Assembly (NCBI GenBank): GCA_963778185.1
Contig: CAVZTF010000002.1
Coordinates: 62,001 to 126,000, forward strand
Source: RPQJ01 sp963778185
Lineage (GTDB): Bacteria; Pseudomonadota; Gammaproteobacteria; Steroidobacterales; Steroidobacteraceae
Reading direction: 5' to 3'
Length of the DNA stretch: 64,000 bases
Position 1 is the stretch's first letter, and each line of letters begins with the position of its first letter. The notes beneath the pieces were generated by a model that worked only from the letters and a program-made list of their open reading frames with translations, did no database searches and was not told the origin of the DNA. The translations under genes and the position numbers were made by a program. Positions 45,600-53,969 of the stretch are shown here, in pieces.

Positions 45600-46397
45600 T
45601 CACCTCAACCAGGTGCCGAGGTCGCGGCCCAGTCGCCGCGACAATTCGGCGACATCTGTAGCGACGGCCCGACGGATATAGTCGAGATCCTCGCGCGTGG
45701 CTACGCCGCTCGCGCGTCGCTCGCCGGCGTTCCGGTCGCGGATCCACCGGCCCACCGGCGTGAGCTTCACGGCCTCGATTGCCCAGTTCAACCCCGTCCG
45801 CTGCAGCTTCTTCTGAAGGCCCGGATAGATTACACGGTTGTAGCGCGTTCCCATCGCTTCCGGCCGAACTCCCGTCCTCACACCGATGAACTCGAACAAC
45901 TCATCGAGGAACGCCCCGGGACGGGCGACGAGATCGTCATACAGCAGGACCTTGACGCGCGATGGCGTAAACAGCGAGTACACGGCGTCTAGGTGCTGGG
46001 TGTACAGGCCCCGGTTCACCAGGCTCGGCACCTTCTTCAATGCGGTGCTGAAGGTCATCCCCTCGTTGCGCTCGTGGCGCAGCGCATACGCCGAAATGGC
46101 CCGGTCCACCGGATTGCGCAGGATGGCGAACAGACGAACATCCGGAAGATCGCGCGCGATATTGGCCATCGCTTCGGGCGTATACATGTAGTCGGGACTG
46201 ATCTCGCCGCGCGCCTTCGCCTCGCCCGCCCCCTCGAACTGCGCCTCGTACCAGGCCTGCCCCCGCGCATAGTTTACGTAGAAGTAGTGAAGCTCCTTCT
46301 TCGCGGTCATGAATACCTCGGGATGCTGCGCGAGGCAGTTGTAGGCCCAGGTCGTACCCGCGCGCTGGGCACCAATTCCGATGAACGTCGGCAACAA
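45600..46397 (-). CDS. Sulfotransferase (heparan N-sulfotransferase-like)
   Basis: The predicted protein has 265 residues. The start is a TTG at 46397 (TTG TTG CCG ACG), with GAGG upstream; no ATG is available. Signatures: FIGIGAQRAGTTWAYNCLAQ (PAPS loop), KKELHYFYVNYARG with the KELHYF motif of heparan-sulfate sulfotransferase-like proteins, EISPDYMYTP, and VRLFAILRNPVDRAISAYAL. This subgroup sulfates polysaccharides, which supports a sulfated EPS. It follows hydrolase 1 by 6 nt and precedes the third sulfotransferase by 3 nt. Confidence 0.88.
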   Translation of the reverse strand: MLPTFIGIGAQRAGTTWAYNCLAQHPEVFMTAKKELHYFYVNYARGQAWYEAQFEGAGEAKARGEISPDYMYTPEAMANIARDLPDVRLFAILRNPVDRAISAYALRHERNEGMTFSTALKKVPSLVNRGLYTQHLDAVYSLFTPSRVKVLLYDDLVARPGAFLDELFEFIGVRTGVRPEAMGTRYNRVIYPGLQKKLQRTGLNWAIEAVKLTPVGRWIRDRNAGERRASGVATREDLDYIRRAVATDVAELSRRLGRDLGTWLR

Positions 46398-46403
46398 CTT
46401 TCT

Positions 46404-47261
46404 TTACCTCACTTTGCCCAGGACGGCGCCGTCGAGCAGGAAGCGCGCAGTATGATCAGTCACCCAGTCGCGCCATTCGGCGCGAGCGAACGTGTGGCTT
46501 GCGGCCTCTAGCGTCGCGATGCGGACCCGCCCGTCTGAGAACGCGGTGCGCCAGGGTTCGGCACGCGCCAGCAACAACTCGAACTCCGTGGCCACGAGGT
46601 CACGTCCGCTCAGCAGCACGAGGGTGTTGCCGCGAAAGGCTCGAACTCCGGCCAGCATTCTCGCCAGGAATCCACCCGCGTTCCGTGAGCCGCGCTGTGC
46701 TTTCGCGCGATTGCGTACCCAACCTGCGGCCGCTCGCAGCAGGGCCGCAGGGTCGCGTGCGAACTTGCGCCACGTCCGCGCGCTGCGCAGACGTCTGCCG
46801 TAGTAGTTCTCGAGGTACGCCTGCGCCTGGCCCTCGCTGGTCCGCACCCACGGATTCAGGAGGACGAGGCGGTTGACTCGCGGGTCGCCCGGGGCATACA
46901 TCAGCGCGGAGGACGCGGCATCGCACAGGCCCCACAGGCATACCGTCTCGATCCCCGGGCATGCCGACAACAACATGTCGATGGCCGCACGAATCTCAGG
47001 GTCCACGCGCTCGAACGACGGCGCGGGACCGTCGCTGTCCCCCATGCCCGCATAGTCGAAGCGCAGTACCGCGATGCCCTGACGCGACAGAGCCCGCGCC
47101 AGCAACACGAACTGGCGGTGGCTCCCGACGCGATATTGTGGCCCGCCGACCAGCACTACGACGCCGGCGCGTGCCGGCCCTTGCGCCGGCAGATGCAGGA
47201 TAGCGACCAGTCCCTCGCCCGCCGTGGGCAGCAGCAGCGGCCGCTCGACTGGCGGGCTCAT
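46404..47261 (-). CDS. Alpha/beta hydrolase 1, exosortase A system-associated
   Basis: The predicted protein has 285 residues from ATG 47261, overlapping the stop of hydrolase 2 by 4 nt. Alpha/beta-hydrolase signatures: VVVLVGGPQYRVGSHRQFV (oxyanion region), VLRFDYAGMGDSDG, a nucleophile elbow reading LWGLCDAASSAL (Cys in place of Ser), and LEAASHTFARAEW with the C-terminal His. Family members occur almost only with exosortase A loci next to the ligase, decarboxylase and ACP; they probably act as thioesterases or acyltransferases on the carrier-bound group. Exact chemistry unknown. Confidence 0.88.
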   Translation of the reverse strand: MSPPVERPLLLPTAGEGLVAILHLPAQGPARAGVVVLVGGPQYRVGSHRQFVLLARALSRQGIAVLRFDYAGMGDSDGPAPSFERVDPEIRAAIDMLLSACPGIETVCLWGLCDAASSALMYAPGDPRVNRLVLLNPWVRTSEGQAQAYLENYYGRRLRSARTWRKFARDPAALLRAAAGWVRNRAKAQRGSRNAGGFLARMLAGVRAFRGNTLVLLSGRDLVATEFELLLARAEPWRTAFSDGRVRIATLEAASHTFARAEWRDWVTDHTARFLLDGAVLGKVR

Positions 47262-48133
47262 TCGAGTTCCGCGCATAGCGCAATGGCGGTACGTGCGACG
47301 AGTTCGTCCACGACCGCAATCTCCGGTGTCGCCCAGAACGGATCGCCCGCGATGATCTCATCCTCCACGGACACGGCGCTCAAGCGCAGGCCCTCGATGG
47401 CCCGCAGGGACGCCGGCGGCAAGGTTGCCGCGCCGGGTGCCGCAACCTCGAACCAGTGGACCCGAGTCCAGCCTCCCCCGGCAATGCCAGTCAGGTCGAG
47501 GCGCTCGAGTGCACCGATCAGGTCCTCGCTCACTCTGTAGCCCGCCACCTCGATCGTCCCGTTCGCACGCAGCGCCTCGCGCTGGTTTCCCGCCCGGTCA
47601 CCCTGGGACCCGCCGGTCACGGCCTCGGCGACTCGCAGCCGCAGAAACTGGGCCGCGACCTGCCGCCCGCTGGCCACGGCCTGCCAGAGCCCGATTCGAC
47701 CCGCGGCCATCTGACTGGGGAGCAAGCCGGGGCCAACAAGCAGCGCGCCGCCACGCACGGCGAGCACGTCCAATGAACGGCTGCCGCGATCCCGCAAGTA
47801 GGCGGCACCACGACGCAGGTCGTCCGTCCAGGTGTCGATCCGCGCGTCCGCAAAGTCGCCCTCGCTATCGCCGGTCCCCGTCGGATCGAGCAATAGGACG
47901 TCTGCTCCGCGTGCCTGCATCGCGCGGGCTGCAAGTGCCACCATGCGACGGCACTTGTTCATCTCCTCCGCGAACGGCGGCACCACGAGCACACCACGTC
48001 GCGCGCCCGCGGCTCCGTCTCCGTCTCCGTCTCCGTCTCCGGGGTAGAGGACGCAGAAAAGGCGGCCCGCTCTACCGTCGAGAAAGAATGGCTCCGGCCG
48101 GCTGAGCAACGCAGGAATCCCTCTCGCAGGCAA
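47258..48133 (-). CDS. Alpha/beta hydrolase 2, exosortase A system-associated
   Basis: The predicted protein has 291 residues; the start is a TTG at 48133, directly after the ACP stop codon. Signatures: FFLDGRAGRLFCVLYP, VLVVPPFAEEMNKCRRMVA, and DVLLLDPTGTGDSEGDFADA. The expected nucleophile elbow reads LAVRGGALLVG and has no Ser or Cys, so the protein may be structural or use another residue. A GDGDGDGDG run near residue 33 comes from a hexamer DNA repeat. It pairs with hydrolase 1 in all known exosortase A accessory operons. Coupled to both neighbours. Confidence 0.87.
   Translation of the reverse strand: MPARGIPALLSRPEPFFLDGRAGRLFCVLYPGDGDGDGDGAAGARRGVLVVPPFAEEMNKCRRMVALAARAMQARGADVLLLDPTGTGDSEGDFADARIDTWTDDLRRGAAYLRDRGSRSLDVLAVRGGALLVGPGLLPSQMAAGRIGLWQAVASGRQVAAQFLRLRVAEAVTGGSQGDRAGNQREALRANGTIEVAGYRVSEDLIGALERLDLTGIAGGGWTRVHWFEVAAPGAATLPPASLRAIEGLRLSAVSVEDEIIAGDPFWATPEIAVVDELVARTAIALCAELE
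48013..48040. repeat. CTCCGT hexamer tandem repeat
   Basis: Four and two-thirds copies of CTCCGT encode Gly-Asp repeats in hydrolase 2. Changes in copy number would keep the frame. Confidence 0.85.
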
Positions 48134-48400
48134 TCAGCCGGCGAGCTTCAACTCGACGAAGTCGGCGAGCGAACCAAGCGTGGCGAACGTGTCCGCCGAC
48201 ACGTCGTCGTCGGCAACGACGAGGCCGAAATGCTCCTCGAGCGCCGCCAGCACGTGCACGACCGCCATGGAGTCGAGCTCCGGCAGGTTTCCAAGCAGGG
48301 TCGAACTACGACCGAGCTGGGAACCGCGCTCGCCGAGCTGCAGCGACCTGGAGAGAATGTTGCGAACCTCCGCGAGGGTCGTATCGGTGGATGTCGTCAT
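48134..48400 (-). CDS. Acyl carrier protein, exosortase A system-associated
   Basis: The predicted protein has 88 residues from ATG 48400 (MTTSTDTTLAEVRNILSRSL). The phosphopantetheine attachment site is Ser44 in PELDSMAVVHVLAALEEHFG (DSM motif), followed by VSADTFATLGSLADFVELKL; size and helices fit ACP. It should carry a thioester-bound acyl or aminoacyl group loaded by the ligase at 37.3 kb and processed by the decarboxylase and hydrolases. First gene of the minus-strand unit ACP, hydrolase 2, hydrolase 1 and two sulfotransferases, all tightly spaced. Confidence 0.92.
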   Translation of the reverse strand: MTTSTDTTLAEVRNILSRSLQLGERGSQLGRSSTLLGNLPELDSMAVVHVLAALEEHFGLVVADDDVSADTFATLGSLADFVELKLAG

Positions 48401-48423
48401 GCGCCTGGATGCACTCCTGATGC

Positions 48424-49629
48424 TTAATGAATCGAAGCCGTCCGCGGGCCTTCCGCGGTCGCGGGTAATCGGTAAAGATGAACGTTCTGGTCCGCAGCAT
48501 TCACGAGTATGAATGCGTCGATGGATTCGACGTACCTGAAACGGCCGTAGGTTCCTGTCCGCGACGGCGGCCCCGGGTCGACGTCGTTGCCGGGCACCGG
48601 GGACACTCGGGTCCAGCGCCAGGTCGAGGGGTCGAGAACATAGACATCGGTGCCCCCGGCCCAAGCTACAAATCGCCCGCTCGGCGAGTGAAAGTCAAGT
48701 CCCGGGCCGTACGCCGACTCGATTTCGACGTCCCCGGAGGTCCTGGGCCGCAGGTCGGTGGCAGGGCCCAGCCGGTCTAGATCCCACTTCAGTGCCTGCC
48801 GGCCCGCGCCACCCCCGCTGCCGATGACCACGAAAAACCTGCGACCCGGGTCGATGGCGGCTGTCGAGTGAACGCGCACATAAGTCCTGCCATGTCCCTG
48901 CGTCCATCGGTCGGCCGACGGCGAGTAGCGCAACAGGCGACTCTGCTGGCTCGGCAAGACGAAGACGTCGCCGGAACGCGGGTCTACCCGTGCGTGCGTG
49001 CCGATCATGTTGCCCACCTCGGGCACGGACTCACGCCGTCCGACCGACCATGTCCGCGTCTCGATGTCGAACTCCGCCAACTGACGGCTGGCCGTCACTC
49101 CATGCGGATAAAGCGCTGCACCGCCGAACGAGACCATGCGATCGATTCCCGGCACGTACTCGAGGTAATCGTAGGTGTGGCGCGCGCGCGGCCGTCCGTC
49201 CGCATAGGTTTCGCCGCGCTCCCCGTCGGCGACGCTCGGCTCCGTGAGGCGGCGCCACTCCTGGCGACCGATGTCGAAGGCGTAAATCTCGTTCCCCGCG
49301 TAGTCCCCATGCCCGCCGCCCCACAGCAGCAATACCTGGCGTCGCGAATCGAAGGCGGCGCTGCTCCACGCCATGATCTTACTGATGGCCCCGCCCGGGG
49401 ACGGGGTGGCCGCCACAGACGTCAGCTTGGAATCGTGGATCTCGGTCCAATGCCCCCGGGGCAGCGCGGACAAGTCGACCAGATCGCGCGCCCAACCGCC
49501 GGAGGTCGGTGCGGCGACGCAGGCCAAGGTGCAAAGAGCGGCCCCGACACGCCGGGTCCTGACACCGCCAGACCCAACGGGGTGGTCGAGTCGTGCGGCC
49601 GTCATTGATCTGAATGGAGTGTCCTGCAT
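48424..49629 (-). CDS. Secreted kelch-like beta-propeller protein
   Basis: The predicted protein has 401 residues from ATG 49629 (ATG 49605 is also possible). The signal-peptide-like segment VGAALCTLACVAAPTSGGWA precedes a propeller with MAWSSAAFDSRRQVLLLWGG, GDYAGNEIYAFDIGRQEWRR, DRMVSFGGAALYPHG, FFVVIGSGGGAGRQALKWDL and FVAWAGGTDVYVLDPSTWRW. It is clearly related to the propeller of the lipoprotein at 42.6 kb but has no Ig domains or lipobox. It lies 23 nt upstream of the ACP gene on the same strand, so may head that operon. Function unknown; polymer binding is likely. Confidence 0.78.
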   Translation of the reverse strand: MQDTPFRSMTAARLDHPVGSGGVRTRRVGAALCTLACVAAPTSGGWARDLVDLSALPRGHWTEIHDSKLTSVAATPSPGGAISKIMAWSSAAFDSRRQVLLLWGGGHGDYAGNEIYAFDIGRQEWRRLTEPSVADGERGETYADGRPRARHTYDYLEYVPGIDRMVSFGGAALYPHGVTASRQLAEFDIETRTWSVGRRESVPEVGNMIGTHARVDPRSGDVFVLPSQQSRLLRYSPSADRWTQGHGRTYVRVHSTAAIDPGRRFFVVIGSGGGAGRQALKWDLDRLGPATDLRPRTSGDVEIESAYGPGLDFHSPSGRFVAWAGGTDVYVLDPSTWRWTRVSPVPGNDVDPGPPSRTGTYGRFRYVESIDAFILVNAADQNVHLYRLPATAEGPRTASIH

Positions 49630-49799
49630 CCCGACGTCATCCGTCCGCGCCTGGGGGGTGAATTGTTTGTTCCGGACATATCGACTCCAAGCCTGGTGGT
49701 CCTGTTCTGTGCCTCAGGTCGCATCGCAGCCGCGGCCGAGGCCCCTGCCTGCGGTGGCGGCGACTTATACTCCGCTGCGGGCGCCAACCCCTCAAAATC

Positions 49800-50477
49800 G
49801 TGACCAGCACCAAGAGCCAATCGATTGGACCGCTAGACCGGGCACTGTACCTCGTCAACCGCACCTTGCGCACGTGCACGGGTGGTCGGGTCCGGCTGTG
49901 GAGGTACCAGTTCTGGGTCCAGCCGGTGCCGGACAAGGCGCTGCTGCCGCGACGACCCGGCGGCACGATTTCAATCCGTGAATTGCGTCCCGAGGACCCG
50001 GCCGTCGCGCGAATTCCCCGGCCGACCAACGTGATCGCCTCACGATTCGCGCAAGGCGGTCGCTGCCTCGCGGCATTCCGCGGTGAGGACCTCGTCGCCT
50101 TTATCTGGTTCAACCTCGGCACCTACGAGGAAGACGAGGTGCGCGCGACCTACGAGCCCGGCCCCGCCGGCCAGGTAGCGTGGGACTACGACCTGTTCGT
50201 GACCCCTGCCGAGCGCGGCGGATTGCTGTTCGCGAGGCTGTGGGACGCCGCGTATGCCGAAATGCGAGTTGCGGGTCGCCTGTGGACAATGAGCCGTATC
50301 TCTAGCTTCAATGCGGCCTCGCTGGCCTCCCACGCGAGGCTCGGCGGCCGCGCAGTGGGCTGGGGAGTTTTCGTGCGCCTCTGGCGCTGGCAGTTCATGG
50401 TTGCCTCCGTGGCCCCGTACCTGCATTTTTCGATCGGAGGGGCCTCGCGCCCGCGGATCGCGCTTACGGCCCGCTGA
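49800..50477 (+). CDS. GNAT-like acetyltransferase
   Basis: The predicted protein has 225 residues from GTG 49800; TATACT lies about 30 nt upstream. The core shows GGTISIRELRPEDPAVARIP, CLAAFRGEDLVAFIWFNLGT, QVAWDYDLFVTPAERGGLLF and MSRISSFNAASLASHARLGG, a layout typical of FemX/GNAT-type proteins in EPS loci. It should transfer an acyl group to an amine; no substrate can be inferred. It starts a plus-strand unit with the TPR protein and the asparagine-synthase-like protein. Confidence 0.72.
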   Translation: MTSTKSQSIGPLDRALYLVNRTLRTCTGGRVRLWRYQFWVQPVPDKALLPRRPGGTISIRELRPEDPAVARIPRPTNVIASRFAQGGRCLAAFRGEDLVAFIWFNLGTYEEDEVRATYEPGPAGQVAWDYDLFVTPAERGGLLFARLWDAAYAEMRVAGRLWTMSRISSFNAASLASHARLGGRAVGWGVFVRLWRWQFMVASVAPYLHFSIGGASRPRIALTAR

Positions 50478-50571
50478 CGGGCGTCCTGCTGGCCGGCATT
50501 ATGTGATGTGCCCCATGCCAATCGGCCGCGTATTCTGCTTGAATTCGTACCAGCCCAGAGGGAACCCTGCA

Positions 50572-51255
50572 ATGCCCGAGCTCATGAACATGCGGCCACA
50601 CGTCGGCCTCTGCGGTCCCGTCTACCGATGGGCCGCTGTGGCGGTGCTGCTGCTCGCCGCCGGACCGGCGTCAGCGCTATGCGGGGGACCCCTCGACCAG
50701 AACAACTTTCGTCGTCCGATCGACGTCAATGACCCGAACGATAGCGGCAAAGTGAACATTGTCGTGAAGCACCACTTCACGCCCGAGGTCGCCGCTCTGA
50801 TCAGGGGTGAGACAGCCAAGCTGCCAGGCGACATCCATTACACGCTGCGACACATCCCGAACCACTACGAGGCCCTCGACGCCATGGCCCGCTTCCAGCT
50901 GCGCAACCCGGGCCTGTCGGACAGGTACTGGACGGCCGACTGCTATTTCGAGCGAGCCTTCGCCTTCAGGCCGAAGGACGCGCGGCTGCACCTGCTATAC
51001 GGAACCTACCTCCACCGCGCGAAACGACTGCCACAGGCGCGCACGGAATACGAGAGTGCCGAGAAGCTCGGCCTAGAGTCGTCCGAGCTCGACTACAACC
51101 TTGGCCTGCTGCACTACGACGTGGGCGATCGCAAGAAGTCGGCGGAATACGCAAGGCGCGCGTATGCGGCCGGCTATCCACTCCCCGCGCTGCGCGACAA
51201 GCTGCGCAAGGCCGGCTACTCCATCGACACGCCCGCAGACGCGTCGAAGCCGTAG
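50572..51255 (+). CDS. Exported TPR-like protein
   Basis: The predicted protein has 227 residues from ATG 50572, preceded by AGAGGG. The signal peptide (WAAVAVLLLAAGPASA) is followed by a short region with two Cys-free strands and two to three tetratricopeptide-type repeats (YFERAFAFRPKDARLHLLYG, LPQARTEYESAEKLGLESSE, LGLLHYDVGDRKKSAEYARR). Such periplasmic TPR proteins often scaffold EPS synthesis or export machines. The next gene starts 7 nt later. Confidence 0.75.
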   Translation: MPELMNMRPHVGLCGPVYRWAAVAVLLLAAGPASALCGGPLDQNNFRRPIDVNDPNDSGKVNIVVKHHFTPEVAALIRGETAKLPGDIHYTLRHIPNHYEALDAMARFQLRNPGLSDRYWTADCYFERAFAFRPKDARLHLLYGTYLHRAKRLPQARTEYESAEKLGLESSELDYNLGLLHYDVGDRKKSAEYARRAYAAGYPLPALRDKLRKAGYSIDTPADASKP

Positions 51256-51262
51256 GGCGCGA

Positions 51263-53029
51263 ATGAAGCTGCACGTCGACCTGGCGCCGGCCGGCGATGG
51301 CGGCGAGCTTTCCATCGAGTCAATGTCGGCGACGGTGTCGGCGGTATCCGCAGATGGCGCCGTCACCTGTGGCGTCGCAGGAATGCCGCGACCGGGGCGC
51401 GGGGCCGGCTCGCCGGACGGCGCGGCGGAACGACTGCTCGCACTGTACCGGTCCAGACCCGGCGAGTGGCCGCGGGACTGGACCCTGCCCTGCTCCGGGT
51501 TCGTCGTCGACCGCAACCGTGGCGAGGTCCACGCGGGCGTGGACCGCCTCGGCATCCAAACCCTGTACTGGAGCGAGGAGCGAGGGAAGATTCGCGTGGC
51601 AGCACGCGCCTGCGACAGCGGGGCGCTCGATGGCTCGCGCCCACGCCTGTCGCCGACGGCGCTCTTCGCCTACGTCTACTTCCATCACATCCCGAGCCCC
51701 ATCAGCGTGTTCGAGGGCGTGGGCAAACTGCGGCGGGCCGAGGCCCTGCGGGCCGACGGACGCGGCAACGTCCAGGTCGAGACCTACCACCGCGAGTCGT
51801 TCGTCGAGGACGACGCCACGGACGACAGGCGCCTCGCGGTGGAGTTGATGGAGATCCTTCGCCGCGCGGTGCGCCGATCGCTCTCCGGCCTGGACTCGCC
51901 GGGCGCATTCCTGAGCGGCGGGCTCGACAGCTCGACGGTATCGGGCCTGATGGCCGAAGCCTTGCAACCGTCGCCCGCACATTCGTTCTCGATCGGCTTC
52001 GACGCGGAGGGCTACGACGAGACCGACTACGCGCGCACCGCGGTGCAGCACTTCGGCCTGCAGGGGCACGAGTACTACCTGTCGCCAGACGACGTGCTCG
52101 CGACGACGCCACGCCTGCTCGCTGGACTGGACGAGCCTTTCGGAAACTCATCCGTCGTCGCCGCCTACCACTGCGCGGCGTTCGCGAAGTCGGAGGGAGT
52201 CACCGCCCTGCTCGCCGGCGACGGCGGCGACGAGCTTTTCTCCGGCAATTCGAGATATGCCAAGCAGCTCACCTTCGAGCGATACCTCACGCTGCCCGCG
52301 CCACTGCGGCGCCATGTCGTCGAACCGCTATTCCTGCCGCTCGGCCGGCGCCTGCCCGCGAGCCCCTTCGGCAAGGTCGCACGCTACATCGAGCAGGCAA
52401 ACGTGCCGCTGCCCGACCGGTTGCAGAGCTACAACTACCTGCATCGTCACGCGCCCGAGGAGGTGTTTGCGCCCGGCATGCTGGAGCACGTCGATACCGG
52501 GCTGCCGATCCGGCTTTGGCGCGAGGAATACGCGGCGCCGGAGCGTGCCGGCACGATCAACCGCATGCTGTACCTCGACTGGGCGTTCACGCTCCACGAC
52601 AACGATCTCGTCAAGGTCAACGCGGCCTGCCGCGAGGCGGGCATTTCGGTCGCGTACCCCATGCTCGACTCGGAACTGGTCGATTTCGCCTGTCGCCTGC
52701 CGGGGCGCGCAAAAATGCGCCACGGGGAATTACGCGGGTTCTACAAGCACGCAACCCGCGACTTCCTGCCCAGGGCGATCATCGACAAGAAGAAACACGG
52801 CTTCGGCCTGCCGTTCGGCGTCTGGACGAGCACCCACCCGGGTCTCGCCCGCCTCGCGGAGCAGTCGCTGGAGTCGCTCGCCGAGCGAGGCCTGTTCCGT
52901 AGGGAGTTCCTGCGCGAGACGCTCCGCATGCACCGGGAAAGCCACGCCGCCTACTACGGCGAACTGGTGTGGATCCTGCTGGCGCTCGAGACCTGGCTGC
53001 AGCGCAACGCGGCCAACTACAGCCTTTGA
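51263..53029 (+). CDS. Asparagine synthase-like amidotransferase lacking the glutaminase cysteine
   Basis: The predicted protein has 588 residues from ATG 51263. The N-terminal glutamine-hydrolase-like domain starts MKLHVDLAPAG, without the Cys2 that is the glutaminase nucleophile in AsnB. The C-terminal synthetase domain is intact: PP-loop SGGLDSS (218-224), LLAGDGGDELFSGN, AYPMLDSELVDFACRLP and KKKHGFGLPFGVW. It may use free ammonia or another amine, or form a different amide, as beta-lactam synthetases do. A canonical Cys-containing paralogue lies at 57.7 kb. It ends 4 nt from the convergent deacetylase. Confidence 0.88.
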   Translation: MKLHVDLAPAGDGGELSIESMSATVSAVSADGAVTCGVAGMPRPGRGAGSPDGAAERLLALYRSRPGEWPRDWTLPCSGFVVDRNRGEVHAGVDRLGIQTLYWSEERGKIRVAARACDSGALDGSRPRLSPTALFAYVYFHHIPSPISVFEGVGKLRRAEALRADGRGNVQVETYHRESFVEDDATDDRRLAVELMEILRRAVRRSLSGLDSPGAFLSGGLDSSTVSGLMAEALQPSPAHSFSIGFDAEGYDETDYARTAVQHFGLQGHEYYLSPDDVLATTPRLLAGLDEPFGNSSVVAAYHCAAFAKSEGVTALLAGDGGDELFSGNSRYAKQLTFERYLTLPAPLRRHVVEPLFLPLGRRLPASPFGKVARYIEQANVPLPDRLQSYNYLHRHAPEEVFAPGMLEHVDTGLPIRLWREEYAAPERAGTINRMLYLDWAFTLHDNDLVKVNAACREAGISVAYPMLDSELVDFACRLPGRAKMRHGELRGFYKHATRDFLPRAIIDKKKHGFGLPFGVWTSTHPGLARLAEQSLESLAERGLFRREFLRETLRMHRESHAAYYGELVWILLALETWLQRNAANYSL

Positions 53030-53033
53030 CGTT

Positions 53034-53969
53034 TCAGTCCGATTCGCCGGCCCGCCAGTCCCATTCCGGCTCGCCGTACGCCCGCCATAGCGCGTAGCCG
53101 AACTTGAGTGGCGTGCGGTGCAGGGGATTGAGCCGCGGCAGTTGCAGCCGGTGCGAGCGCGAGGTGGTGATGCCGCGGTTCGATACGAACGCGGCCGAGA
53201 TGCCCGCGCGTTCCAGTATCGCAACCTCGCGATCCCCGTAGTCCTCTCCGCGGCGACCGTTAGGATATGCGAACAGCGTCACCGGCCGGCCCGAGATGGC
53301 GCGCAGGTCCTCGATGCCGCCGCGGATCTCCTCCTCCGCCTCCCGGTCGCCGAGCAACCGCAGGATCGGATGCGTGCGCGTGTGCCCGCCCACCTCCATG
53401 CCAGTGTCCGCCAGCGCCCGCACGTCCTCGCTTCGCATCATCAGGTCCTGCGGCAACGGATCGGGCGACAACGAGGCCAGCGCTTCGGCGGCAGCCTCGC
53501 GCCGCGACGGCTCGAGGTGCTTCACCGCCTTGAGCAGCGCGAGCGCGAGTGGCTGGCGCCCTGACTCGGAGAGCAGTTCGACCGGGCCCGGGCCCAGCTC
53601 GGGCACGTCGTAACGACCCAGCGGGATGCGCCGGACGGCCTCGAGCACCGTGTCGTTCCACATCCTGCCGCCGTCCAGATAGCCGGTCGCAATGAAGAAC
53701 GCTGCAGGAACGCCAACCTCCTGGAGAACCGGGAGCGCCAGTCGTGCATTGTCCGCGTAGCCGTCGTCGAACGTGACGGCCACGGACCGCTCCGGCAAGC
53801 GCCCCTCTTCCAGCAGGCGCAGGCCATCGCTGATCGACACGGGTCGAAAGAACTGCTTCAGGATCCGCATCTGAACGCGGAACTCGTCTACCGTGCCAGT
53901 TCGAACGCGCAGCGGGTCGCGGGCCGGCGCCACTCGGTGAAACACCAGTATCGCGAGGCGGCCATTCAT
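53034..53969 (-). CDS. Polysaccharide deacetylase (NodB family)
   Basis: The predicted protein has 311 residues. It starts LAILVFHRVAPARDP. The NodB motif is SVAVTFDDGYADNARLALPV (Asp68-Asp69), the zinc histidines are in GGHTRTHPILR, and LFAYPNGRRGEDY is motif 3; N-terminal FHRV is typical of the PuuE-like subgroup found beside exosortase genes. It is the last gene of the long minus-strand operon; its start overlaps the ligase-like gene by 4 nt. Confidence 0.9.
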   Translation of the reverse strand: MNGRLAILVFHRVAPARDPLRVRTGTVDEFRVQMRILKQFFRPVSISDGLRLLEEGRLPERSVAVTFDDGYADNARLALPVLQEVGVPAAFFIATGYLDGGRMWNDTVLEAVRRIPLGRYDVPELGPGPVELLSESGRQPLALALLKAVKHLEPSRREAAAEALASLSPDPLPQDLMMRSEDVRALADTGMEVGGHTRTHPILRLLGDREAEEEIRGGIEDLRAISGRPVTLFAYPNGRRGEDYGDREVAILERAGISAAFVSNRGITTSRSHRLQLPRLNPLHRTPLKFGYALWRAYGEPEWDWRAGESD

